Source: Bufo bufo
Lineage: Eukaryota > Chordata > Amphibia > Anura > Bufonidae
NCBI RefSeq assembly: GCF_905171765.1
Contig: NC_053398.1
Coordinates: 43,368,323 to 43,432,322, forward strand
Length of the DNA stretch: 64,000 nucleotides
Reading direction: 5' to 3'
Of the stretch, positions 1-12,200 are shown in pieces. The position numbers and the translations under genes are program-made. Each line of letters opens with the position of its first letter. Within the stretch, counting starts at the first letter, position 1. The notes below the pieces were generated by a model. That model was not told the origin of the DNA. It ran no database searches and worked only from the letters and a program-made list of their open reading frames with translations.

Positions 1-90
1 ACAAATAGTAAAGAGAAATGAGCAAATAGTAGAGAAAGTATAGCAGCAGATAGTTGCTATGTATAGTTACATGTGAATTGCTTTGCTTAC

Positions 91-229
91 CTGGGCAGCA
101 ACAAATTCACAATTTCCATCGAAGTCATAAAATTTTTCGTCAAATGTGATATAATGACCATTTCCATAGATTATACATGTTCCATAGCAGATAGCATTAG
201 TACACGTCCATCTTCCTCTCTGACATGAG
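91..229 (-). CDS. muc2: Mucin exon 20: start of vWD3
   Basis: Residues 841-887: [18 protein letters not shown], then [20 protein letters not shown] and NCEFVAAQ. This is the opening of the third vWD domain, which in mucins mediates N-terminal oligomerisation. Acceptor GTTATAG, donor CAG|GTAAGC, phase 0. The next exon lies left of the window. Confidence 0.91.
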
Positions 230-3200
230 CTATAACAGTTAACAAAATCCAATTAGATTTTCCGATTTTTTTTTTTACTATATTAGGTATAAATCCATGA
301 ATAATCTATTAACCACAGTCTCAGTTTTAAGAATAAGGTAAAGCGTTTAGCCGATCCTCATAGATCTGGATTTTCCAGTTCTCTGCAATTAGTTGTTATT
401 TCCAGGGGCCACTTTTGTCCAGACATTTCTCTTGAAACTGAGTGAACATTCATTCATGCCATGGACAGGTCAAGTCCACCACAGTGGCAGCTTCTCTTAC
501 AAGGCACTCTCTCTTTCAGCTCATAGAGGTGGGATCCGATCAGGACACTACACTCTATAATGTCCATATGCCCTTGTAGGGTTGTCTTCATGAGAAAGCT
601 ATTCGCTTAAAGAGACCCTCTTGCTCCAAATAAAAAATTAACATTAGATGGGGAACAGGGAGTACAGTAACCTGGTGCCCTCATTTTCACCTGTTGAACC
701 ACGGATCTGCCAATTCACCTGTCCCACCTCTACCACCTAAGATGACCACCACGCTTCTCAGACTACCAGATGCACAGTTCCTTCTGCTTTCAGATTGGCC
801 AGTGCTGCCCACGTAAGCAGTGCTGACCTATCCAAGAACAGTTTTTTAGACTACCAATGCACAGTGTACATTGCGTAGTCTGGGAAGTGGTGGCAGAAGA
901 GGCACTATCTTCAGAACCCCATAGAAAGGAATGGAGAGATCCAAGTATATACACCCACATCTCCATTCATGTTAGTTGCAAATCAGGGCACCATTTTTAA
1001 GATAGGAGAAAGTCCCAGAGGTGGGATTTGAAGCTACTGGACTTCTATGGCATATGCTGTGGATATGTCATAAATATCCAGTCAGGAGTACCCATTTTAA
1101 GGCCCAAGGGAAGAAAGTTGGGTCTTTACTGCAAGCAAAAGTGTAATAGTGGCAGATATGATTGATATTTTGTCTTCTAACAGAAGACAATTTGCCAATG
1201 TCTGTTTACCACACTGGTGGGGTTCTTACCAACACCTCTTAGGCTACTACTCTGAAAGGCTGGCCTACTTGTTCACCACTCGACAACAAATGACCTTGTT
1301 ACAAGTGATTTAAATGGTCGCCTCACAACAGAGGATCATCAACCTATCATTGTTCCAATTAACCTCTTCCAGATCTTCTTCTTCCCTTCCTACGCCAGTT
1401 CTTCTTTTCTCGCTTAATATTTTTGTATCATGTTCAAAAAAAAAAAGTTTTTTTGAAACTCCATAAGCAAAGCACTGGGACAGATTTCTATTTCAACTCT
1501 GAATCCCCCGAAAGTTATCAGTATATGTAGTTCATGGATAACATTGTTCATAGGAACAGTTAGGAAATATTAAATCACATACTAAAGTAAAATAAAAGAT
1601 GAAGCTATTCAAACGAATGAATTCAAGAGAGAGAGCGTTATGCAAATGCTAAGAATTTTCAAACTGTCCAGTTTATCTATAATGAAACCCTTTGGATCAC
1701 TTATAAATTTATATTTAAAGTTAGATTAGTTTGTTCATTAAAACGCTATGTTACCATGTATTGCAGTCTACTTTCACTTTGGATCCATGGGGATAAATGT
1801 CTTCATTATGGACACAAGGACACCTGTCTTCAGGGACGCAGCCTCCAGCTCCATCATCTAGAAGTCCATTGGGGCAAACACATCCTGAGATACACTCTGT
1901 CTGGAACTATATAAGAAAAAAGTAATTGTACAGTCCCTGCTTTACTATAAAATATAATAATAGTAATAATAGAGAGAGACTCAACATACGTATTCAACTC
2001 CCAGAGTCTTGCAGCTTCTATGTACTGTAGATCGTGAAACCCCTGAGTTGGCCTTGTTACAGTCAAAGTAGACTTTTCCAGCAGGACAAGCTGTGAAGAG
2101 ACATTGGACGAGTCTGTATTATACTATGTATAAAGTATATCTATAATGTATTACTAACATTATTTGTATGAGAGTAGAAACAAACCAGGTTCTCTTTAAA
2201 GGCTCACAACAATCTCAATTTGTTATTAGTTGCATTAACATTATAATATAGAAAAAAAAAAAGAACAATGCAATATTTCCTTACTTTCATTGACTTGTGT
2301 GATGCAGAGAAGTTTCCCATGATGGCAGGAGCTGGTTTAAAAAAAATAGCAGAATATGTTGTTAATAACTTCATGTTGTGTCATTTTGTGCAAATACATT
2401 GACCTAAAATATATATGGAGTCATGCTTATACATTACTTGTAATTAATCTATTGCAGTTTCTCTGTGGGAAGCACAGAATAGCCAGAGGAAAACTAATGC
2501 CAGAATAGATCCTATGGTTGTCTATGAGATAGTTTCTAATCTGTAACGTAGTTTTGACATCGATCGGATGCTTTATAGTGCCAGACCAAAAAACCTAGTA
2601 TGCAGTTTTTGGGCTATGGCTACAGGACTGGTGCTCATGCATATATTGTACATCAATCATGTCCGGCACTCGCATGAAGCCATTGGTCAGAAACACCTGA
2701 TATATGTACACCCAGCCTAAGGCTTCATGTACATGGCCATAACCATATTTTGATCCACAAAAAAAAAGATTTGCAAGATATGGATACTTTCCATGTGTAT
2801 TTCACATTTTCCTCACTCCCATCAATGAAAAGGACTATTCTTGTCCACAATATGGACCAGATTAGGACATATTCTATAATTTGAAGAGTGGCCACATGGA
2901 TCCACAAAAAATACATGCGTGCATAGCCTCCTAGAAATGAATTGATTAGTGTTCTATCCACAAAAAAGATGGTCATGTGTACGGAACTTTACTGTGTTGA
3001 GCAATTAAAGCTATGTGAATTCACTTACCAGCGCTCCTCGTGCTTGTAGATAACGTCTAATGGCTGAACATATGTGCCTTGGTAATAGCAGGGACATTTA
3101 GATACATCTACACAATGGTCCTTCTCATTCAAATACTGTCCGTCTGGACACCCACAGCCATCTACTGGTGTAAAGACAGTGTGACAAGACTTCTCGCCCT

Positions 3201-6200
3201 CTGCCAGGGATTGGCAGGTCGGTTGGCATGTAGTCAAGTTGTACAGATAAACTTGGGTAGATGGGCAAGAATAAATGTCCTTGTCTGTAGAGAACAAAAC
3301 ATGAAACAAGATATTAATGTTTTTGAATTTTAGACTTTGAATTTTCCCAAGAAATCCACTTAAGGAGAGTCTGACATTTCTGTTTTAGTAAATACTTGTC
3401 ATAGATTAACAATGCCGAAACAGCTTTTCTCATAACTCTACGCTGTGCCATTCTTCTGCCATTCCTCGTGGATATTAACAACTGGGTGCTACCAGTTTGG
3501 AAGGGTGTCCTTACATAGGTTGACATTGTCCAATTAGTACCAACAGTGCCAGACTGAGTAGGGACCACACCAAACTGGTACCACTTGCTTGTCAGTTTAT
3601 TCAAAATTTGCAGGAGACATAAAAAGGAATAGCACAATGCAGAGCTCAAGAGAAAGCTGCTCCAGAATTGAGGAATACAAGTTTTTTATTAAAATGCATA
3701 TGTCAGGAAAGATGGCAGGTCCACTTTACTTTAATTCTGGCTTATACTAAAGTCTCAAGTCAATTTATAATAGAAATATAAAGGAATAACAAAAATTGCA
3801 TGAAATAATTTATAATTTCTTCTACTGCAGGACACTGTATGCGTAAATACTACTGTTAAACAAATCTCTAAAATAAGCCGTTTTTAAGGTCATTATGCTC
3901 CTATAGAGAATGTAGAAAGGGAAGGCCCCATTTCACCATAGTGTCATTATACTTCCTCGTGGGTGTCAACTTTTAAAATGCTCCCGCCCTATACATTCAT
4001 TGACACATACCCAAACAAGGGTAGAATAAAAAGGCACAAAAGGTAGTGGCATTGTGAGCCAATATAAGAAAGGGGCCTCATTTTGGATCCCCTATCCTCT
4101 AGCATTTCTATATCATTAGCCGATTAAGCTGTTCTTACCACAGATCCCTTTCTTCCATCCCCAGAGAATGATCCCTTTTGTGGCACAGGCTCTGACGTAG
4201 GAGGAGAGAGCTGCACACATACAGTGCTCACTGTCCTTACAGTTACATGAGTCATAGCGACATCTCTGTGGATGAAATATAAGATAAAATTATAGTATAG
4301 TATGGTATAGTACAAAGGTGCTTGAGATTGTACGTGCAAAATTGCCACCAACCTTTACATATTCAGTAGGATCTATTGTGGAATGACACTTGGCAAAAGC
4401 AGACTTGTCACTTTCCAAGTTAGAGCACCAATATTCTGCGTAATTTTCTGAAAAATACAGGAATTAGGAAATTTAAATACCAGATTAGTTGAAGAAAATT
4501 CAAGAAAATCATATATGACTACAGAAAACCAAGAACCGGCACGCTGCTCTTATTTAATAGGTTGGGAATTATACGTTTCAGGGCTAGATCGGCCTATCTA
4601 TCAGATTCAAACCAAGAAAGTGATCTATATATACTGTAATCCTTGGAAATATGGCTATGTTCACAATATCTTCATTGCTTTCATTAATAAAAGCTGGATC
4701 AGCTTTAAATAGACCTCTATGTATCCATTCCTGACAGACTATTACTACTATGATGGTCTTTCCTATGTTCACTACTGACTGGTATCTACAGTATAGTGTT
4801 GTCTTTTTTACTATGCTTTGTATCACTGTCTTTATTATAGTAGATTTTTTTTAGTAAAACAACTTTATCTTTTAGATATAAATATAGTGAAATATATTCT
4901 TACTGTTCTCAATGCTGAGGCTGCACGGATCCTCCAACCAGTCAGATATGTCATGGCAACTGGCCTGGGCCTTCCACGTGTTGACAAAGGCTGATGCTGT
5001 GGCTTCCACAAGACCTCCAGATGTTTTAAAGTCATCTCCTTCCTTAGAGTTAAAGTCTCCACAAAGACCTAAACAAGACAATGAATTGTTATGACCATTT
5101 GGAATATTGTTAATAACAAATATAGTGAAACTGGAAATATAAATGGGCTACATTCTACCAGTTCTTATATGATCCAAATATGAAGAACCCATGGTGCTGC
5201 TGCAAAACTCTCTTCAACCCAGATGTGTAAGTTTCCATCCAGACGGAGACTGGAGATATCAGTGGAGCTCAGTGTCACAAAGAAAGTCTTTAGATTACAT
5301 GCAGTAGAAGACAGATTTGGCACTCACCCATCCAAAGTAGAGTTTTTTCACACATCATGGTACACAGGAGGTGGACAGGAAAGGCGTTTTCTGTCCACAT
5401 CCCGTCTACCATGGCATCTGAATAAACTCCATTTTCGATGGGTGAGTGCCACGTCCTTTTACTGCAAGTTCTTATATTATACCATGTCTACTTGATACTT
5501 TGGAGATCCAAATTAAAACAGGCTGCTAGAATTATTTAAAAAAAAATTCTTGGGATTTTTTTCCCTCAAGGTATTCTATATGCTAAAAGGGTTTTCTAGC
5601 TTTTTAGAAGCTAGAAATTGGAGTTGGAACTACACTGCTCTGTCCACTGTATGGTGCTTGGAGTTGGTTACTGCAGCACTGCTCCCAAGCATTTCACTTT
5701 GCTGCAGTAACCAGCTTCGATCAGTGGGGTGTTGGTGATCAGACAGTCATGGCCTATTCTAAGGACAATGCCACCATTTTTAAAAATCTGGACAGCACTG
5801 AGAGAGTTGGGGGATATACAGAGAACTTTGATCGAATTTCTTACAAACTGTGGAGTTTTTTTGGTTAAAATTATTTTTTGCGATTGGGTTTTATTGAAAT
5901 GTTCAACAGTTTATTCGCATACAATGTATTCTGATACACTTCAGGCTGCTTTTTCCTGTTCTATGCTAAATCCATCAAAATGAACTCTCTGGTGGCCCTC
6001 TCTCTGCTCTCCTAAATGTTCATAAAGCTGACACCTTTTTGAAGTATGGTTATTTTATTTGGTTGTAAAAATGTCAGCTTATAATCATGTTCAGGAGAGC
6101 AGGGACCTGGACCCAGAGCTACCATCTGAGCCATCAAAGGACTTGTCTGATGGATTCACTGAATAGGACTGAGCAGCCTGCAATGTACGAGAGTACATGC

Positions 6201-9200
6201 AGGCTGCAGAAGTCAAACAATGGAACATTTTTAATAAGACTCAATTATAAAAATTACTTTTAGAAAAAAATACAAGCAGTTCATAAAAAAAACGCACCCC
6301 AAAGGTGTTCATAACTTTTACGATAGTTGTCACAAAACAAGTTATTTCACATTGTGCTTCTATATAATCGCATCTTTAGAAAACCCAATAGACAACAAGT
6401 TCTAAATTTGTGATGCGATAACATGATAGAGGTAGTATATATGATTTAGTTCTTAACTAGCTTGCCCTTTTTGCAAGTTATTCATATTGCTAAATACAAA
6501 TATGAAGCAGAGTCTTTATAACCTTTAGAACTTATCATATTTCTGCATGCATTTTTTTTTTATTAAAGGGGTCAAATGTATTTTCTATCATGGTCATTTC
6601 TGTGGGATTCAATTTGGTGCAAAATGAATCACTTTGCACTCGTTTGTCCTAGCTCAGTCAAGATCATTTTTACCTAGATCCAAAATAAGCATGCTTAAAA
6701 AACACCACGCAACAAAAAAAAAATTGGTGTTGGTATAACTGACCTTGCAGTTGTCCTTTGGCGAAATTCTCCATTGTAATGTATAACTGCATTGAGGGAG
6801 ACAGCTGAATCTGCATTTTGGGGCCATTTATAGCGTCAAGAATGATATAGTTTTCAAACGGCTGCAGGACTGAAAAACTGGCTGTGGAAAAACAGAGACA
6901 TCCTGATAGTTACCTAGTGACCTAGAAATTGAGATCCCAGCATCAAATCTCCTTCACCCATTCGGAGCCATGGTTTTGTTTATTTTCTGAATATATAATT
7001 GCCTAAATTTTATATATATATTTGTGATTTTTACCTGTTAGATGAGGCAAGGTTATTTTAAGCTCATTGAATAGCACTGAGCCATCTGCTTTGATGATCA
7101 CAACCTAGAGGAATTAAAAGATAGATGAATGGGCTTCTTAGATTAGATTAGTCTTAATTCTTTACTTTATCATTTTCTTAAAAGCCACTACTATTACTAT
7201 TACCAGTTTATTGGTAATCATACTTACATTGTTCTTGTTGTCTGTCAGGAATACAACAGATTTAAGACAGGTTTCTCTCTCGGAAGAACTACAGGGTGTC
7301 AGTTCACCTAATATTACATGTGATTCATTTGAATTGCCCTGTAATGAGGAATAGACCATAAGAAAGTCAATTTTATTTTCATAGATAGATAGATAGAAAA
7401 AAGAACTTAAAATAACTATTTCTTGCCTTAGATATCACATAGTAACAGTTCCCATGAAAAGTGTAGGCCTTCTTATCAAAAGTGGTGAAATGTGCTCCAC
7501 CTTCAATGGCGCAAACTCCTGGGCAGGACTGATCTGTACAACTCCATTTTCCTGCTACACAGTGGCTAAAATGAATATAATATTGGGAAGATACATGAGA
7601 GACATGGATTGGTAGATTGCTTAGAGACAGAACGTAGATACATAGGTCTGGCAGAGCCTACAAGCCTCTCCTTTGGCCAGGTTATAACAGGGCTAGAGCA
7701 GCAAGCAGAATCTTTGCCCCAGTTGGAGGAAAGCATAGCTACTTGGTTAGAAAACCACTGAGATCATCTGAGAGCCCCTCGTATTCCTGTCCTTACCATT
7801 CATTGCAGTCGTTTTCCATGGTTTCTCCGGGCGCATATAAAGTATCTCGATGCTTGCAGTGACACTGGCTGACCGGTACACAGCCCCTGTTGGTATAATC
7901 ATCCTGTACAGTGCCTGGAAAGAGTCAATAAATATATTTTATTATTCTTTAAAATGTCATTTTACTCTTTCATAAATTTATATATGTGCAATATATGTCT
8001 TTGTACTATAGTCTATTCTCCTGCGAATTTGCCACCTATGAGACCCCTAAAAACTGTATAGTTACAGAATCATTACTTGTCCAAATCTCTAAATATCTCA
8101 CTCTTCCTGTAAATGTCAGAGACGGCCTGCATCCACCACATACTGTCTAGACATTGAACTTCATTAGAAGACAAGACCAGTCCCAGTCTTAACCTCTTGT
8201 GTAAGATGCCTCTTGTAACAGTGGCTGTTTTGCACTGCTGTTCCCCTGCTTACCACCGCGGTCCCGTGCTCAGGGGTGATCTGTGGCCAGAGCTTCCCAT
8301 TCACCACTGCAGCTCTGGGCTCTGTTTGTGTAGGTGCTGTGGTTCTGAGGATCCGCTCCACAGTTTCATCTAAGTCCTGGCCACAGCATGCTTGCTGCTG
8401 TTTTTTTGCAGCGCTTCCTTGAGGGCTGGCGCATGTCATTTCCTGGGTTTTATGGGTTAGGTCATGTGACCTCGCTGACCCTCTTGCGCATATAAGTGGC
8501 TCAGCCCCCTTCCCAGATGCCTTAGTGTCAAGTTCCTTGTGCTCTGCTAGGTTCCTGATATTCACTTGTACTATTTCGGATCAGCTACAACCCAAAACAT
8601 ACAAGGTTGCTACCGAATATTAGAAAAATCAAAAGTATATGTTTTACAACATTGGAAGGACTATATATGCAATACTAATTTATTTTTACATCATCATCTT
8701 TTTGCAAATTATTAGCTACCTGGTTTTACTATTTTATACTATTTTTATATCATTAATCTACTATTGTTTGGGACTATTACCTCATCTATTTTTTCTTTTA
8801 TCATTATTTATTACCTTTATTGCATCATTTATTATTGAGATTTGTATTACCTGCATTTTATAGAAATACATCTAAATTTTTATAACTCACTATTGCCTGT
8901 TTTTATTACAATTAATATGTGACTCTAGAATTAGAGAGTGCCTGCTACTACAGTTCCTTGATATAAAAACTGTAGACAAAAGTGTTATATGCGACTTTTA
9001 ATAAATTTGGAGCTCATTAGGGCAACACAGACTCAAGAAAAACTGACTTCAGAAATTGTCCTCGTCATAAACTCCGCTTATTTATGTCTCTGCATGGATT
9101 TTGGAGCCCTCAAGCAGAAAACGTACAGCCATAAAGATGCTGCATCTTAAGAAATTACATAATCAGCAGAAAAGGTTGAACCCACATAGTGTTAAATTGT

Positions 9201-12200
9201 TTAGGAGGTACCTAACTGGATGCAGTTGTAAAGGTAGAGACCATGTGCACTTGCTGACTTCACTGTATGCTCAGTGTAGTTTTATTATGTTTGTATAGTA
9301 CAATAAACCTCTCACTTTATTATTATGGGCAGGAATTTTATATATTATTTCTGCATAACTCACCTTCAGGACAGAAGCAGCCATCCATGTAATGCTCCTC
9401 ACACAAGCTGTGTATTTCTAGGTGGGAGCACGAGTTCTTGCAAGGCGAGGCACTTTCTTGATAAATCATATTTGCAGGACATTGTTTAACTGGAAAACAT
9501 ATCAATCTCAATTTATATTATGCATGAAACAAGTGAGAGCATCAATCTCTTCTGCGTGAATGCTTTATATTTCATTCATAGTCATTTAAGGCTTATAGAG
9601 GAGCTGTCACCTCTAGTGTTGGGCGAGCACGCTCAGCGTTCGGCTCGAGCATCACTATGCTCAGCCAAATATCACGTGTTCTCAAGCGCGATGCTCAAGT
9701 CGGTGTATTTAAATCTAATTTAGCCTCTATTTCTGAAAAGTTTCTGGCGGGATTCGAACTCACAACCTTCTACATTACAGGCAAGAATGTTAACCACTAC
9801 ACTATAGAGTTGCATGGCCAGTTACTTAAAAAAATAAAAATAAATTAGACTTCTGCTGTGTCTCATATTTTTTTTTTTTTTTTTTTTTTAGTAACTGGCC
9901 ATGCAGCTCTATAGTGTAATGGTTAACATTCTTGGCTGTAATGTAAAAGTTTGTGAGTTTGAATCCTGCCAGAAACTTTTCAGAAATACAGGCTAAATTA
10001 GATTTAAATACACTGGGTGTCCCCAAGCACTGACCCCATATATGGACATAGCTATATATGGAGTCAGAGCAGGGACTCCTAAGCCGAACTAGAGTCCCGA
10101 TTCCCTCCCCTTTTCAGAGCAGGGGGTGCCTGGTTTAATGCTCGGGTTCTTCCATTGTGCTCGGGTGCTCTGTAGATCACTCGAGCATCGGGAAATGTTC
10201 TACTCGAGCACATGAGCACTTTGGTGCTTGACCAACACTAGTCACCTCTCCTGGCAGTCCTGTTTTAATATGCACTTATGATATAAGAATTTAGGAGAAT
10301 TCTTTTCTTAGAATGCTGTTTTATGCAGCTCATCTGTTACTGCTAGAAGAAGTGCATGAACAAATTTGGCACAGTCTGGCACTGTCCAGTCAGAGCTAAC
10401 AACATCAGACTGTGCAGGAGCAAGCTCCTTTCACATTTCCAGGAGAAATAACATCTTCTCAGAATTCCAGATGAGCATGTATGGCCTATATGTCTCCTCA
10501 CACTGACTAAGGCGCTCTCTCCCCAAGGAGAGATAGTAACCCACAAATCCTGACTTAGGCCTCTCACCCAGTTAAGCCAGTACTCTCTGCTCTGCATTGA
10601 TGAGGGTAAATCACCCTGAAACAGCTGTCTGCAGATGAGATGCTGGCTTATTTAATATCCAAGTCATGTCTCAAGGGCTAGTTAAAGGGCCGAATATTGA
10701 CTTATAGTATAGCTGCCTTACATCTGGTGGCATTAGCAGAGCTTGTTAAGAGCTCATTTCCATACCCTCTTCCCAGAATTCCAGAGGAGCATGGCCTATA
10801 ACTCTTCTCATGCCAGCTAAGGCACTCTCTCTCCAAGAAGAGATAGTACCCCCAAAATCCTACTAGTGGAATGACACACATTTAAAGAAAACATGCTCCA
10901 GACTTATTGTTCCACGGGTAATATAATATTTACTAAAACAGTCATGTCAGGAGAGGTGACAGATTTTCTGTAAGTGAGGAGAATTAAAATCCTTACGACA
11001 GAAGTTATCAGTTCTCCAGTTTCCCGGACGTCCTCCAGCGTGAGAGCATTGTCGGGAATACTCAGTGATGGTGCTACACAAGCAGAAGGAGTCTTGAGAG
11101 TGATCACAGGAGCACATGTCCAGCATGCAGGCCTGGATGTAGTTTTCCAGGTTCAGGAGACTTTCACAGTCTGAGAATGCCTCATGTCTCAGGTGCTGTT
11201 CACACACGGAGCGCTAAAGGGTAGAAATATCAATAGTTACACACTTTCTGCAAAGTAACATTTATAAGAGATTTTTTGGTGAAAACAGTGGATCAATATT
11301 AGTATTAAACACTCAGACAAGCCCTTTACTTACAAATTGGGAACATTGCGCTGTGTCTGTTTTCTGAGTCTCGTCTTTGTCTGTGCACTCATCATTTGGG
11401 TCATGAATGTTTTGCAAATTTCCAAATTGTATTGGGTTCAGTATAATACCTAAAGAGAAGAAAGACACCATGTAGCATACCACTTGCTATTTGGACTGAG
11501 AAGTGAGCAACATAACCTGTGTCCTGTTTGCCAATTTGGTTAAACTGGTATTCTTATGAAAGACGATGGCAGTATCTTGTAATATTGGTGATCAGTGTCT
11601 AACATTGATGGTATATCCTAGCCAAGCCCACTTTGGCACTCCACTGATACAGCACTGCTCTTTTCTGTGTCCTGTGTTATAACCTTTTTTACTGAATTAG
11701 GTTGTCTTCCACTTTCTACAAAGGATCAAGTTGGTCATGGCCAAAGGGGAAAATGCACTAGCTATCGTACTTCTGTTCTAGATATCAGTATTGTATGGTC
11801 AATCTCCTGGGAATTGTGATAACCCACGCACATCTATTGTTAACATTACTACTAATTGTGTAACTAATAAGCAAATGCTAAACCATGACTCCTCCAGCTT
11901 TATTTTGTGCCAGACCAATCCTTACATCTTTACCTCTTCTGTGTAGTAGATCCCTAATTTCCTACATTTCACATTGTGCCCATCCAAGATTAGGGTGCTA
12001 AAATTACCAAATTTTTACAGACTACTTACTCCCAGATACAAATTCATTATAAAGAGGGACACCATTGTAATCACCACACAGACCGCAGGTACGGTTATTA
12101 AACTTTGGATCCAGTTCCAGCTAAGAAGAAAAGAAGAGAAAACAGTCATCATGAGGAACAATAAATCAAGACTTACTTAACTAAAATAATATCAGAACAA

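Larger units (their letters stand above)
2091..4352 (-). other. Mucin introns 14 to 17 (gaps between exons)
   Basis: The gaps at 2,091-2,284, 2,332-3,028, 3,285-4,138 and 4,266-4,352 are AT-rich intron. Open frames here (such as 2,725-2,976 and 3,314-3,649 minus) lack cysteine patterns or splice support. Nothing recognisable. Confidence 0.55.
9614..10240. mobile_element. Non-autonomous hAT element (TAGTGTTGG termini)
   Basis: 627 bp with terminal inverted repeats TAGTGTTGGGCGAGCAC and TAGTGTTGGTCAAGCAC. It is flanked by a perfect 8-bp target duplication GTCACCTC (9,606-9,613 and 10,241-10,248), diagnostic of hAT. The ends match the large hAT at 34,106-43,080, so that family probably mobilised it. 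The middle is a large inverted repeat carrying two tRNA-like segments. It lies in mucin intron 6. Confidence 0.88.
9600..10965. mobile_element. MITE with 'CTGTCACCTCTCCTG' termini, host of a nested hAT
   Basis: The left end reads GAGCTGTCACCTC then, after the nested hAT, TCCTGGCAGTCCTGTTTTAAT. The right end, read on the minus strand, is CTGTCACCTCTCCTGACATG followed by ACTGTTTTAGTA. The inverted ends enclose 9.6-10.97 kb, in mucin intron 6. An internal direct repeat of about 85 bp (about 10,470-10,555 and 10,790-10,862) shares GCACTCTCTC and AGAGATAGTA. Superfamily not assigned. Confidence 0.5.

Noticed and set aside
3314..3649. 111-codon minus frame next to mucin exon 16
   Set aside because: Exon 15 joins exon 16 in phase and domain order; this frame lies in the intron between them and has no cysteine-domain pattern.
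8164..8565. 133-codon open frame on the minus strand as a mucin exon or gene
   Set aside because: No mucin cysteine pattern. It lies in an intron whose flanking exons join in phase without it. More likely an old GC-richer repeat.
9720..10005. Functional tRNA genes
   Set aside because: A- and B-box-like motifs are present, but the acceptor and anticodon stems pair poorly and both copies lie inside a hAT MITE.
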